NCBI GenBank assembly: GCA_905221615.1 | Contig: CAJNDT010005869.1 | Location: 491,733 to 555,732 of the forward strand | Origin: Symbiodinium sp. CCMP2592 | Lineage: Eukaryota > Sar > Dinophyceae > Suessiales > Symbiodiniaceae | Reading direction: 5' to 3' | DNA length: 64,000 nt | Shown: positions 44,151 to 57,000 of the stretch, piece by piece | How positions within the stretch are numbered: the stretch's first letter is position 1 | How the letters are laid out: every line of letters begins with the position of its first letter | Notes under the pieces: generated by a model | Database searches by the model: none | The model's input: the letters and a program-made list of their open reading frames with translations, nothing else | Told to the model about the DNA's origin: nothing | Made by a program: the position numbers and the translations under genes

Positions 44151-44668
44151 TCATCAGTGATCTTATGCAGCTTGTGTTGCTGCTTTTCTATTGCCATAGT
44201 TTTTAGCTTTGCATTAAGTTTCTTGCTTTTGATTGTTTGGATTGTACATGGATTTGGTGTAGGGTTTGTGGATGGGCTTGAAGCCTTTGCAAAGCGTTTG
44301 TTCATCTGTCTTTTCGGGAGGGCGGCTCATCCATGGCGGTCTTGTTGGCGGTTGACTTTCAATCTATCGGATGAATGCCCTACGCCCTAAACCCTAAAAC
44401 GTTACTGTCTGTATAACCCTTTATAAACCCTAAACCCAAACGTTTTCCTGTAGGTTCCAGGGTTCAGGGTTTTAGGGTTTAGGATTCAGAAGACCTCAGC
44501 CCGACAGGGTTTGACCCTCAAAGGGCCTATGACTTATGACGTCGTCGAAGCGGCACCAAACCGCATGCCCATAGCCCTTAAATCCCTCATCCATAAACCC
44601 GAGCGCTTAACCGCACCTTAAATAAACCCAAAGCTCAAATTGCAAGACTTGGGCCCCCAAGCTCCAGC

Positions 44669-44752
44669 ATGTTTGGCCCTCGCCTGACGTTGTCAAAAGT
44701 CAAGAGTCCTGTTGCTTCCAAGCCTACAGCCGCCCAGAACCGAACCATATGT
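44669..44752 (+). CDS. Candidate first exon MFGPRLTLSKVKSPV
   Basis: After CTCCAG|C an ATG opens MFGPRLTLSKVKSPVASKPT and continues to TGA. It sits at a switch from C-rich to G-rich telomere-like sequence. Basic and Ser/Pro-rich, perhaps a leader; it is not in frame evidence for gene 3. Confidence 0.3.
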
Positions 44753-45005
44753 TGAGGCGTAGTGGTTCAGGGTGTGGGGCATGGTTCAAGCTTGAGGGGT
44801 CTTGGGGTTAGGGTTGACAAAAGCAAAATGCTTAACCCCGCCCGCTACACCCTAGACCCTCTACCCTACACCCTGAAGCCTGTACTCTACACCCAACCCC
44901 TAAACCGCATTTGTTGCAATCATGGTTTTGCACCTTGTTCCTTGGATTTCGTGAGGGGTTTTTTAGGGATATGCCATTCTACTTTGCACCCCTCAAAGAA
45001 GACTC

Positions 45006-45007
45006 AG
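45006..45007 (+). promoter_or_regulatory. Possible trans-splice acceptor of gene 3
   Basis: ACTCAG|G lies 16 bases before the gene 3 ATG. Dinoflagellate mRNAs receive a spliced leader at such AG sites. Weakly supported by sequence alone. Confidence 0.35.
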
Positions 45008-45023
45008 GCCTGGGTCTGGGATC

Positions 45024-45049
45024 ATGTCCGGCACCAGGGATGAGTGCGT
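45024..45049 (+). CDS. Gene 3 exon 1: start MSGTRDE
   Basis: The ATG opens MSGTRDECV, with donor TGCGT|GTGGCC joining to FMARLAEQ. The resemblance to the common 14-3-3 start (MS..REExVxMARLAEQ) decides this start. Confidence 0.88.
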
Positions 45050-48000
45050 GTGGCCTGGCGTGCAAGTTTGAGGGTTTTGAGACTTTGGGGTTTCGGGTTT
45101 CAGGGCTTTCAGGGGTTCAAAGTTTAGGATTTCAGGGCTTCAGGATTTCGTGGTCTCCGAATATGGCATATATCATATTATTGTGTGTTTGTGTTTGTTT
45201 GTGTTAGCTCGAGCTCTCAGAGCGGATTGATCTGGTGTTGGGGTCGAGGCTTTGAGGCGAAACCCCTTGCTACAGAATCCCTTCGACAACCCGGATCTGC
45301 GGAAATTTACAATTTCCCCTTGAGCGCTTTTAGGCATTCTTTCATTTTTGCGGTTTTGGCTCGTAAATTGACACCGTAGGATGAATTACTCTCCACATGT
45401 CCCCACCAAGCACCAGCTTGTGAAAAGACTCTGCGCATTGGAAACACACAGTCTAGACGCAGCCGCGGCAGAGACCCAACGACGATCAAAAGGCTCAACA
45501 GCCAAAACCCCTGCACGGTTTTGGGTTCAGGGTTTAGGGATTCAAAGCCTACCCCCCAGATCGCAAACTCCAGCACCAGACCCTAAAGAAATCAAAGCCG
45601 AAACGCAATTCCCAGCCGACCGCAGAGCCACTCTCAGTAAAGCTTATTCATTCCCGCAAGCATGCGGTCTAAATCCGATCACAACAAAGTGAACTTACGA
45701 GGTCCTGATACATGCCTTCCCTAAACCCTAGACCCTAAACCCGTTTAGACAAAGTGGATTCCGCCGACCTTAACTGCTAAGGGGAAAAAGGCGTTCAACA
45801 AAACACCTTTTAGACTTTGTCCGAAACCCCAAATGCCACTATCGACCTGGAAGCCCCGATAACACTGCCATGGAGATATTCCCAAGACTCATTAACACAC
45901 TGTGTACAAGGAACGACAGAAACGGTGACGCACAACGAAAGATGCAGAAGACAGAAGCAACACAAATTGACAAAACCTCAGAAACCTCAACTCAAGAGCT
46001 CCCAAGCCGTAAACCGTAGTACTGTAGTAGCCATACCCCAAACCCTAAACCCCTAAACCCTAAACCCAAAGTCCCCGAACCCTGAAGCTCCAAAGTCCCT
46101 AAACCCTTAGACCCAAAGCCCCCAAACCCTAAACCTCCTAAATCCCTAAACCCTGAACCTTCGATTCGGAGGTTCATGGCCCGGCTTGCAGAGCAAGCGG
46201 AGCGCTACGAGGACATGGTGGAGCAGCTCGGATCAAAGGGCTCCGAGCTGGGATGAAGCTGGATTGTTTAGAGTTTAGAGTTTGGGGTTTTGGATTTAGG
46301 GTTTAGGGCTTTGGGTTAGGATTTAGGGTTTGGGGTTTAGGGGTTAGGATTTAGGGTTTAGGGTTTGGGGTTAGGATTTAGGAGGGTTTGGGGTGATCAA
46401 GCGTCCTTTTTCATCCTTCGGGTTTGGGGGAATCCTCAAAAAGAGTCCAGGCATAAGGGATGCGTCATCCCACCTTTTGAGGCCTGCGATCGGACTTGAA
46501 CAAAAGTCAGAGTGTCCTTTGCCTTTAGGGGTTCCGTTAACGGTTGTAAGCTATCTTCGGATTGTCGTTTAGGGTGTTTGTGGGTTTAGGGTTTATGCTC
46601 GCGTTCAGGTTTAAGGGTTTGTACAGGTTTATTGAGGTTCTTTAACGGTTTCTGCGAGGCTGTCTGCTAAGTAGTTCCGAGAAGGGTCCTAGAGTTTGCA
46701 GGTGGCATTTCCTCACAAAAAAAGGTTTCAGAGGGCTTTGTATGGGCGTGCAGCACATGGCAGTACCAGTTCACGGCTACTACCTGGGGTGTGTCATGCA
46801 CGGATGGTTGAAGCTTCCTGTTGTGGTATGTGACATATGGGCAGAATCCCATGCCCGAATCGCTAAACTCTAGCCCTCAGCCGAATCTCGAAATCTTGAC
46901 CCTAAAGCGGGACCTAACTTTTTCCTAACCCACAAATGCTAGACTCTTAAACTAGTTATCGAAGCCCCTGGAACCCACAAACCCTGAAACCCCAAACGCT
47001 AAACCCCTAAACCCTAAGACCCAAACCCAAAACCCTACAACCCTCAGCCCTAAACCCTAAACTCGGACCTCTACGTCCCAAACTCTCATCTAAGATCTGC
47101 ATAGCGAGGTATCCTAGGTAGGGGGCCCTTCTTAACCTACTTCTGGCTCTCTGAAGAGGCATCTTATTGAGAGGGTCTGTATCCCCAAGGGTCCCCCAAT
47201 CCCAAACCCTTAATCCCAACCCATAAGGTACCCTAAACCCTAAACCCTAAACCCTAATCCCTAAACCCTAATCCCTAATCCTTAAACCCTTAATCCCAAC
47301 TCCTAAGGTACATGAAGCGGGTGGCTTGCATGGGCCGGAGACTGAGCTCAGAAGCCCGGAAGGGCGGCGTCGGGATCTCAAGGAAGGGCTTTCGGAAGCT
47401 TTCGAGGGTTCTTTATTCTTGGCGTTCTTCTGCTTGGCTCTTAGGACTTAAACTCTGGGGTTTCTATATGAACCAGAATAAGCATGGTTGTAATCGGGCG
47501 GTTCGGTCGATACCCATATGTATGCGGTATTTCGCGATATATGTATTGCCGGGTTTCGGTTCGGTTCCGTAGCGATACGCAATACCGATTACCCACCACC
47601 TCCAGCCACCGACCAACCTCCAGCCACCTGCCTCCACCCCAGCAGCCGCCTCCAGCCACCTGCCTACCTCCAACCAACTGCTTCCAGCCACTGTTTTCGG
47701 AGGGCCCCTAACCCTCGGAAGCTGCTGAACCCCAATCACACCTAAGCAGCCCTGAACCCAAGCCCCGCTTCAAGACGCTCATCCCTAAAACCCAAAGCCC
47801 AGACTCAACTTAAAACCCTACCGAGGCTTGCAAAATCCTACAAACCCCCTTCGAAGCACCGCCCAATCTTTCATTGAACCCTAAACGATCCTAATCCCCA
47901 AATCCTTGATTCCTGAATCCCTCAGCCCTATAACCCATACATTCCGATTTCCCTAAGCCCAAAAATCCTCATTACCAAATCCCTAAGGTCACTGAACTCC

Positions 48001-51000
48001 TAAGACCCCTTACAGTAAACACCGTAAAGTTGGAAACCTATTGGTGCTGGCATTCCCTATACATTACTATCGAGGATTGAGGCTATTGGGTTTCCAACTC
48101 TTGGGCTTCTGAGGACCCTCTATAGATCCCTTATAGAACCCTTGAAGGAACCCTGTTCTAATTATTAAGGCCCCTCTAGTATATTTCTACTGTAACCCCT
48201 TCATCTCCTCAGGTTCCGAGTTGAACCTGGATGAGCGCTGCTCGGCTGGCCTTCTCTTACGGGGAGCTGGCAGGTTTAGGGTTTAGGGTTTGGGGGGCGG
48301 GTGGGTTTCGGGTTTGGGGTTTAGGGTTTAGAGTTTTGGGGGTGGGTGGGTCAAATTTTGGGTGGGGGTGGGGTTAGGGGGGCTCTGGGTGTATGTTTCT
48401 TGGAGGGGAGGAGGGATGGCACAGGGTTTCCCAGAATCCAGACCCACTTTGTTGAGGAATATACGTTTGGTTTAGGGTTTAGATCACGTTTAGAAAGGAA
48501 TTATACTTTGCATCACGTGAAGGATCCCTCCGAAATTGAATCTCTACCGTTTGACCACGGGAAAACGTTAATCTACGCTAAACCTTGAATTGTAATGCCA
48601 AGTGGTTCCTAAGGTTGTTTTGGGTTCCCGAAGGTTCCTTAATACACTACCCCCTTTGAACCACCGTCTAGGGCTCTAGGGCTTCGGTTTTGGGTCCCCC
48701 CGAAGGCTACGATAATTTCCAGGCGCCTGTAACATTGGTCGGGTTTCTGCTTCTTGGACACCACCTAAAATGTAAAACAATGGCCCAACACCATATAAAG
48801 GGCGACTTGTTCTACGTACTTTTGGGGTCCAGGCAAGGTCTGGCTTTGGGGCCGGCAGGACTTGGGACCTAGAGTGGAGCTTGTTTTGTTTGAAACCGGA
48901 CTTGGAGTTGAAGTTTCTACTGGTAGTTCGTTTAAGCGAGCTTTGCTTTGGAGTTTTCCCTTAGGTGCATGGGGGGGTTGTTGCAGGACTGTTATAGGAT
49001 TTGTCTCTGATTTCGGCTTTGAGGGTGTTGGGTTTACGCGTTTCGCATGAACAGGGTGTTCTCTAGGGCGTGATCTTTAGGGGAGATCAGGGTCTAGGGC
49101 ATAGGGCTTGGCCCGTTCCTGGGCCAAGGCAATGGCGGACAAGGTTTTGAACCCGATAGGTTCCAGACCCTAAGCACTAAATAACACACTTAGTTGATCA
49201 GAAGATACCATCGATAATTCGGATGATTTAATCGCGCCTGCACGCTCAATTCAGGTATTTCTCGAAGCCTTTTTTGTATTAGCAGCCCTCCAGTAATTCG
49301 AGGCAACCTCTTCTCAGTGGCGTACAAGCACGCCGTCGGCGCGAGCTGCTTGTCTATAAGGATGGCTCGTTGGGTCCCGGCACCCTACCCAGAGAGGCCC
49401 CATATCCCTTCATGAAGAGGTCTAGTACGCCATAAACCCTCTCATGACCCTATAGGGTCTAAACCCTAAGCCCTAAACCCCAAGCTTGCCCTAAACCCTT
49501 AAAACCTACAGTCCAAGCTGATGGTGTCGACGTACTTGAGGGAAGCTCGGCTTTGAGCCTGAAGTGGGCTTCCGACTTACCTCTTCGGGTTAGCTAGCCG
49601 GGTTCTTGTTTCAGCATCAATCCTCAAACCCACAAAGGGTTCTGGGTTCGGCGGGGTTTGCATTTTCGTTTAGCTTCTGTCTTGGGATAATGTGTCCCCA
49701 ACCCCTAAACCTTGAACCCTAAAACCCTAAACGCTTATACAAAATTCGGGTACAAGGGTTTGTTCGGACTCGAAGACTCGGGGCTTGAGGGTTTTGAGCT
49801 AAGGGCCGCAAGCCCACCATCCGAAGCCCTGAAGCAAGCAAGTACGGGTGACTACTATACAGAAGCCTAAATCAAAAAATCGTATCCCTTAGGGGTTGCT
49901 GTTTATATTCATACTACAAACAGCACCAAAGCCCTATTCTAAGGGTTAGAGTAGCAGTATACTATAAGGGCTACTATGAGGGAAGAGCCGTAATCCATCC
50001 AAGCCCTTAGCCCTGAATCTCAAGGAACGCGATTTTGGGTGTAGCGTTTCCCTTCGCCTTAACACCATTTCCAAGGAAGACAAGCTTGGCGTGCAGTGAC
50101 TTGGTTGCAACCTTTGGGTCCGAGCTTTTTTCCTGGTTTGGTCCCTGAGCCCCATGAAGGCCTCTAGACTGCATAAGCCCCATAACCTCCCCAACTCCAA
50201 GCCCTAAATCCTAAACCCTAAGCCCCTGTCAGTGAAGCCCCTACCCCAGAATCCTGTCTCTGTGCCCCTCGATTTCACTGCCTAAAACCCGATTGCAAAT
50301 GATACGCTAAGCCGTTTGTAAGCTCTGAACCCGAAACCCGCAAGGCAAGCCCTTAAACCGGAAAATCGAAATTGCCGTACACCTAAATCCAATGTCCTAA
50401 GCCCTAAGCTGCCCTAAACTCCTCAACCCCTATAAACCCTGAATCCTGCCCTAAAGTCGACTTGAAGCCAGGACTCATTCAAGCCAGTGTAAACCGTTAT
50501 AAATTGTAAGCCACCTATAACCATCTATAACGAGCTCTAGTTAAACACCCTGAAAGTCTTGCTAAAGCCATTATAGACTCTTTAACGCCTAGTTCCTCAC
50601 CAAGTTAAAGTCCAGGTAAGCACCCTGATGACCTTGAGATCACCGTTAACTAGCAGCAACAAGGGCTGTAAAATGGCTAGGTAGGCCTTTGGGACATTTC
50701 GTATTTTCCCTTATTGGGTTTATAATAGGACCCTATTTACGAAAACTGTTCAGAGGCTTTAAAGGGCCAGCCTAGATGGTTAACGCCACCCTATTGCTGT
50801 AAAAAGCCAAAGCCAGGCGAACACCCTGAAAGTCCTTTGTTTAAAGGCGTTCTAATGTTTCGGGTTTGCCCGCGTGCCATTGTCAATGCTTGGAGGCAGA
50901 GATGAGTGTCAGCGAGGAGCCCGCTTGCAATGTTGCATGGTTTCGTCCATCCTGATGTCGGTGCTTACCCAATTGTGTGACTGACAGATCGGATGCTTTA

Positions 51001-54000
51001 GAGGGCATGCTGTCTTCCCAGAGAGCCCAGCACCTCTTCAACGTCATTGGGCTCTGCAGAGATGTTTCCGGAGTTGTTCAGGGGGACTGGCCCATCGGAG
51101 CAGCAAGATGGCTCGATGCCCATCGTAACGGTGCAAACGGAGGATGGGGACGACGGAGGGACAGACGGACGCACGGGCTTCGCGCAGCAGGATGTAATCT
51201 GAGGTTGGAACCCTAAAACCCAAACCCTAAACCGTTCCAAAGAGGCCCCAACAACCTGGCTCATCCTGGTAAGGAATTCTAACTGTACTGCAGTCGGAAA
51301 AGAGCCCTCAAAAAAAAAAAAAAACTAAACCGTGGGTCCCTCCTTGCAAGCTTCTTCACCATTCTAGACCCTATAGCGCCCATTTCTTCACCAAGTTACC
51401 CTAAACCCCTAAACTCTTAACCCCTTAAACAACTCAAACCCCTAAACCCCTTAAACCCCTAAGCCCTTAAACTCCAAAAGCCGAAAGTCCAGGTGAACAC
51501 CCTGGACTTGAAACCCTAAAACCTTAAGCCCCAAACCCTTAAACCCTAAACCTTAAACCTTTGAACTCTAAACCTTAAACCCTTAAACCCTAAACCTTTA
51601 AACCCGCACTGGAGCCAGGTGAACACCCTGGAGAAGCGCGAGGCGGCTGCCTCCAAGGGCGCGGCGATCCTGGAGCTGGTGCAGAAATACCGGGAGAAGG
51701 TCAGGGACCTTTTGAAGGATCCTTTAAAGGGTTCCTTAAAGGGATCTATAAGGGGGTTCCTTCAAGGGACCTTTCAGGGATCCTTTAAAGGATTCTATAA
51801 GGGGTTTAGGGTCTTAGGGCTTTTAGGGTTTTAGGGATCCTTTAACGGGATCTATAAGGGGTTTAGGGTCTTAGGGCTTTAGGGTTTTAGGGTTTTATTG
51901 TTCAGGGTTACCGGGAGGAGGCTGGGACGTTTTGGGGGCTTGATGGATGTGGGATAATTTAGTGTTTAGGGTTTTGGATTGCCGCTTTGGGGTTTTAAGG
52001 TTTCAGGAGAACCCTGGAAGGTAGATTATTTGGGGCTTACGATAGGATCTAATTCAGGATGTATAGGGTTTAGGGTTTACTTTCGGAAAATACCCGGAGG
52101 AGGCCGGGACTCTTGGGGGACCCACATAAGGGTCGAGCAGTCGAAATGGCAGGACGTGTTGAGATGAGAAAAAGGAAACACCTTCGACTGATGTATGCAA
52201 CTGATTTCGAACACGATTCAGAAATAAGATTGAGCAACATAGGGAAATAGTAAATAATCAGGAACTGGGAAAACCGCAGAGACCCGGCATCGCAGCAAAC
52301 CATAGAGAACATGGGAAACACAGCTGACAATTTGACGAACAGCAAGAAAAGAGTGGACCAAAAACCACAGCAAAGCGTAGGAACAAGAGGAGAAACATCA
52401 TGTATGTCCTACAATAACTGTTTAATATGTTTAGTTTCCCATGTTTCGATGCACAACAGCTGTCCCTGGCGATGTTTTCATTCTTTTTCCTATATGCTCC
52501 CTAATTGTTTCGCTGGTTTGCCTATTTCTCGACTCGCCCACGCCGTTTCAATTTCCTACCGCGTCCATCCTCCCACACAGGCTCCTTTCACGCCCCTTCA
52601 AAACCGAATCCGAAACCTAAGCTTTCCAAGTCCTTCGAATGCCCTCTAAACCTTACATAAACACGAAGCCCTACAGTAAACCATAAGCCTTGAGAAACCC
52701 CAGGACGCCATTGAAATCCCAAACAAACCTTGAAACCCTAAGAAACCCCAAGAAGCCTAAGAAACTCTAAGAACCCCCAAGAAACCCTAAGAAACCGACC
52801 TCTCCCAGAGCTTCGGAAGGTCGAGACAGAGCTGGCGAACAAGTGTAGAGAAGCCTTGAAGATCCTCTTTGAAGAGCTCATCCCCAAGGCTCTCAGGGAT
52901 CGGAGTTCTGACGGGCTTTGTATGTATATATCTATATATAACTAGTAGTATTATGTTTGGTTTTACACCAAGGCTTTTGGGATCTTTTGGATCGGAGTTC
53001 TGATGTGACAGGGTTTGGAGAGTCTTCAGTGGCTGAAGGCTTGGGTTTGGGGTGTAGGCGTAGGGATACTGCAAAGTTTAGGAATTTGGGGCATGCACAG
53101 CGTAGCGGAGTTCGAGGAGTGCACCCCCGAGGCAGAGTTCCATTGTTTTTGTTGTTACAAGTAGCAGATTTTAAGCATAGGTTTGTATAGGTTTGGTCAA
53201 TGGTTTAGCGGGTTTTCACCGAGGCTGTTGGGGATCTTTTGGGGTTTGGGGCTTGAGGATAGAGAGGGGGGATGGGCCCTAAGCACCGAGCCCTAAGCCT
53301 GTGAAGCCCGTATAGTTGGTAGCGGGCGAATAGGGCGCCAGGCAAAATCACGGGGCTTTGCTGGTGTTCAGGGATATTTGAGGGGTTTCTGCTGCTTTTC
53401 AGGGTAAGCGGGATGGGGGGGTCGGGGAGCGGCGGGGTGGGGGTCTCAATAAGTCCTGCCGTCACATATCTTCTCGAGTTCGCCTGCTTGTGAGACGACC
53501 TTGTGACGACATGGCGCTCTCCTGGCATGCTTTGACACTTTCAGCAGTCATCAGCATTCGGCTGTCGATGACCATGACGGTGACGATGATCATGCTGATG
53601 GTGACGGTGATGAAGTTGGTATTACTGGTAACCAATGACGGTGATGAATAATCATAATTAATATAATTATGGTCATGATGGTAATTCGCAATAGTAATGA
53701 AGGTGACGAAGAAGAAGATGATGATCGTAACGGATTAGGAGATTTTTGCCGAAATCCAGTTCACACCCAAGAAGAAGCCGGCGCCCTGTGCACCCGCGCC
53801 CTAGTTGGCTATCTACAAGGCCCCCGTCAGGACCTCGAATAATGTAATGTAAGAACCTGATTTGGAAACCCTGGGCCTATAACCCCAAAATAGTAGGAGT
53901 CATATAAAGAACCCTGACGGCTTCTTAATCAGGTTCCTACATTACTCAATGCCCTGCCGAGGCTGGCACTAGCGATTCCAAGGTCTTCTATTTGAAGATG

Positions 54001-57000
54001 AAAGGACCCAGAGCAGTCTTGGGAGCATCCGGGATTTTGGGGTTTTGAGTTTAGAGGGGGCTACTATGGGCTGCTAGAAGACCATGCGGCTTTCTGAAAG
54101 GGTTTCAGAAATACGCAGGGGTGTCTATACAGGTGGGGGAGTGTAGTTTAGAGAGGGCTACTGGAAGACCATAAGGTCTTCCTTAAGGGGTATCTATACA
54201 GGTTCGTGGGTTTTGGGGTTTTGGCCTCAATTAACAGCACCAACCAGCCCAGGGTTTTCAGGTGTAGGAAGTAGTTTAAGGATTGAGGATATTAGGGTTT
54301 AGGGGCAGGGTTGTCGGGTTTTGAGTTTGTAGTCAGACTGACTGACAGAAGTGTTACTGGCATCGCTACTGTTGCTTATGAATGGTAAGTTTAGTGGACG
54401 CGACACAAGAACATGATGGCCTTGGACGGAGTGTTCCGAGTCTGTCTAAGACCTCCAGATCTCCTTTGGGCTTAGGATTCAAGTTTATTAAGTCCTATCT
54501 GCTGGAGTTTAGGGCCTCAGGGCATAGGGTTCTGGGTTTAGGTTTCAGGGTTGTTTTGTGGCTTAGGGTTTTGGAGCGCCCGTGCAGGAGACTACCATCG
54601 GTACCTAGCTGAGTTTGCCACGGGCGAGATGCACAGCAAGTGTGCGCAGGAGGCTGCGATGCTGGGTTCTTGTCAAGGCATCTACATCACGCTACCAGAT
54701 ACAATAGCTTACTAGGAAACCCTAGAAAACCAGAATTTTCTACAAGCCCCCGGCTTCAACCCGAACCCAACAGCCCCCACCGAAAGTCCAAGCCTACAGC
54801 CCTCAACGCTACTTCCCAAACCCATAATCCTAAACGATGCACGCGCGACTTAAACCAACAAAGTTTTTCGAGTTTAGGGTTTAGGAGTTTGGGTTAAGGT
54901 TTAGAATGGCTCAGGGGTGTGGAGCTTGTACTTTTCGTTCGGGGTTTAGAAACGTTTGGGCCTCCGAAGCAGTGGGTTTTTCAGGCTTTAGGGGCGTGGC
55001 AAACCACGGCTTGGATGAGGGTTCCCTAGGGTTTTAGGCTTTCGGTGCTCGGGGGCATGCAGAGTTAGGTTTTTAGTAAGTCTTTCCAGTGTTTTAATTA
55101 AAGTTCGGGGAGTGAGGGTTTGGGGTTGAGGTTTGAAGTTTGGGGGCTTAGGCACTGGGGGGTTGGGGCTTAGCTTAGGGATTGGCGGCTTGTGGCTTTC
55201 GGACTTCGAGGCTGCGGATTATTTTTGAGGTTCGGCTTGTAAGATATAGGGTTCAGGGATTAGGCCAGTTTATGGTTTTGGGGTTGGGGGTTTAGGGCTC
55301 CTTCTACAGAACCCTACAGCCTAAACCCTGAATCGAACGAGACAGCATCGCTCTCAAGGACAGCGAGAAAGAGGCAAGAGCTTGGCTCCAGAAAATGCTT
55401 TAAACGCGATAAACATGAGTCTTGGAGTTGTTGGCATCCTAGTGCATAGTTATACGGGGGCCATACCGGCATATCGTTACTAACTCTACTGTCCAGTATG
55501 TTAGGGGGGAGGTGGTTAGTTCAAGCCCCTAAGAGAAGGACCTCAAACCCTTCCTTCCAGAGGCCTTCACCCCCAACCCTAAGCCTCCAGACCCCTAAAC
55601 CCTAAATCCTAAACCCGAAAGTGAGCCCTAATCCCTTCCGTTTTTCAAGGCCCACGACGCTTACCAGAGCTCATCGGAAGCCGCGATTTCGGACCTTCCG
55701 CCCACGCACCCGGCGCCTGGGTAAAAAGGTGGGAGGTTCGGGTTGCTAGGGTTCATGAAAGGGATCCTTACAGGGTTCCTTGAAGGGAGTTATAAGGGGT
55801 TTAGGGTTTAGGGTCTGTAGGGTTTTAGGGGTTTCTGGCTTTTTAAGGTTCAGGGTTTAGGGTTTTAAGGTTCCCTGCTGTTTGGGTGAGGATTTGGAGT
55901 TTCGTACTCGCAGGTTGAGGGTCTGAGAGTTTAGGGTTTAAGGGGTGCAGATTTGGGGCTTCGGGTTTGTATGGCTTGGGGCTTAGTGTTTGTATGCTTT
56001 AGGGTTGTGGGGCTCATAGGGTTTAGGGTTGAGAGCCGCTCCAAGCTCCTAACGGTTTTGGGTTTAGGGTGTGACACTTGAGTTCCCGAAATCCTTCTAC
56101 ATTATGCCCAAGTCCGTGGGCTTCACGTGGACTAGGGCCTAGGGTTTGCATTTGGCGTTTTGATGAGTGTATGTAAAGCTCCTTTTGAATGTTGATGAGC
56201 GTATATCCTGGCTGTTATTATGGGGATACCATCTTGTTTAAACATGATTTATTTTAGTGTTCTGGGCAACTATTTTAGTGTCCCTGTATCAAAAGCGAAA
56301 CTTAAAAGCCCTTACCTTCTCAAGCCCGAAGGCCCTAGACCCTTAGACCCTACAGTGTCCTGCAGCCCAACGAACCCGAACCGCTGCAGCTGTAAAGTCC
56401 TAAAACATTCAATCCTAAGCCGGAAACCATGGAAGCCCTGCTTTCAGGTGCGCTTAGGCCTTGCCCTGAACTTCTCCGTCTTCTACTATGAGGTCTTCTC
56501 GTCCCCAGCGACTCGGTTGAAGGGTTTGACGACGACTACGACAACTACAACTAGGACTAGCGCTTCTGCCGATACCACTACTACTGCTACTACTGCTACT
56601 GCTATAGCTGCTACTACTACTACGAGTACGACTACGACGACGACTACTACTAGTACTACGACCACGACTGCAATCGCTATTCTTACGATCTTGCCGTTGT
56701 TCTTATATAGTTGAAAGTACCATGACCTCATGACCTGTTTTGACGGGCTCAGACTCCCAGACTCCTTCAGACGCCCGAAGCCCCAGACAAGCCTCATGTT
56801 CCCTTATCACAATACACAGTTCTAAATATCCCAATTTCACGTTCAAGCGGGATTGATTCAAATCCGCAAAACCGCGGCTATAACCAAAACCGTGGTGAAA
56901 TCCTTGTAATCCCCATCACATACCCCTCAGCACCCCAAATTCATCGACTCACAGTGCCTTGAACCCCAAAAAATTCAAAAGATCAATATCCCCACACCTA

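Noticed and set aside
43816-44160. Hydrophobic membrane protein
   Set aside because: The sequence is a triplet/hexamer repeat, giving SYSY and IVIV strings without a natural start or splice context.
56220-56714. 164-codon open frame
   Set aside because: It is 14-3-3 exon 10 read together with flanking intron and the triplet tract; only 56448-56507 is coding.
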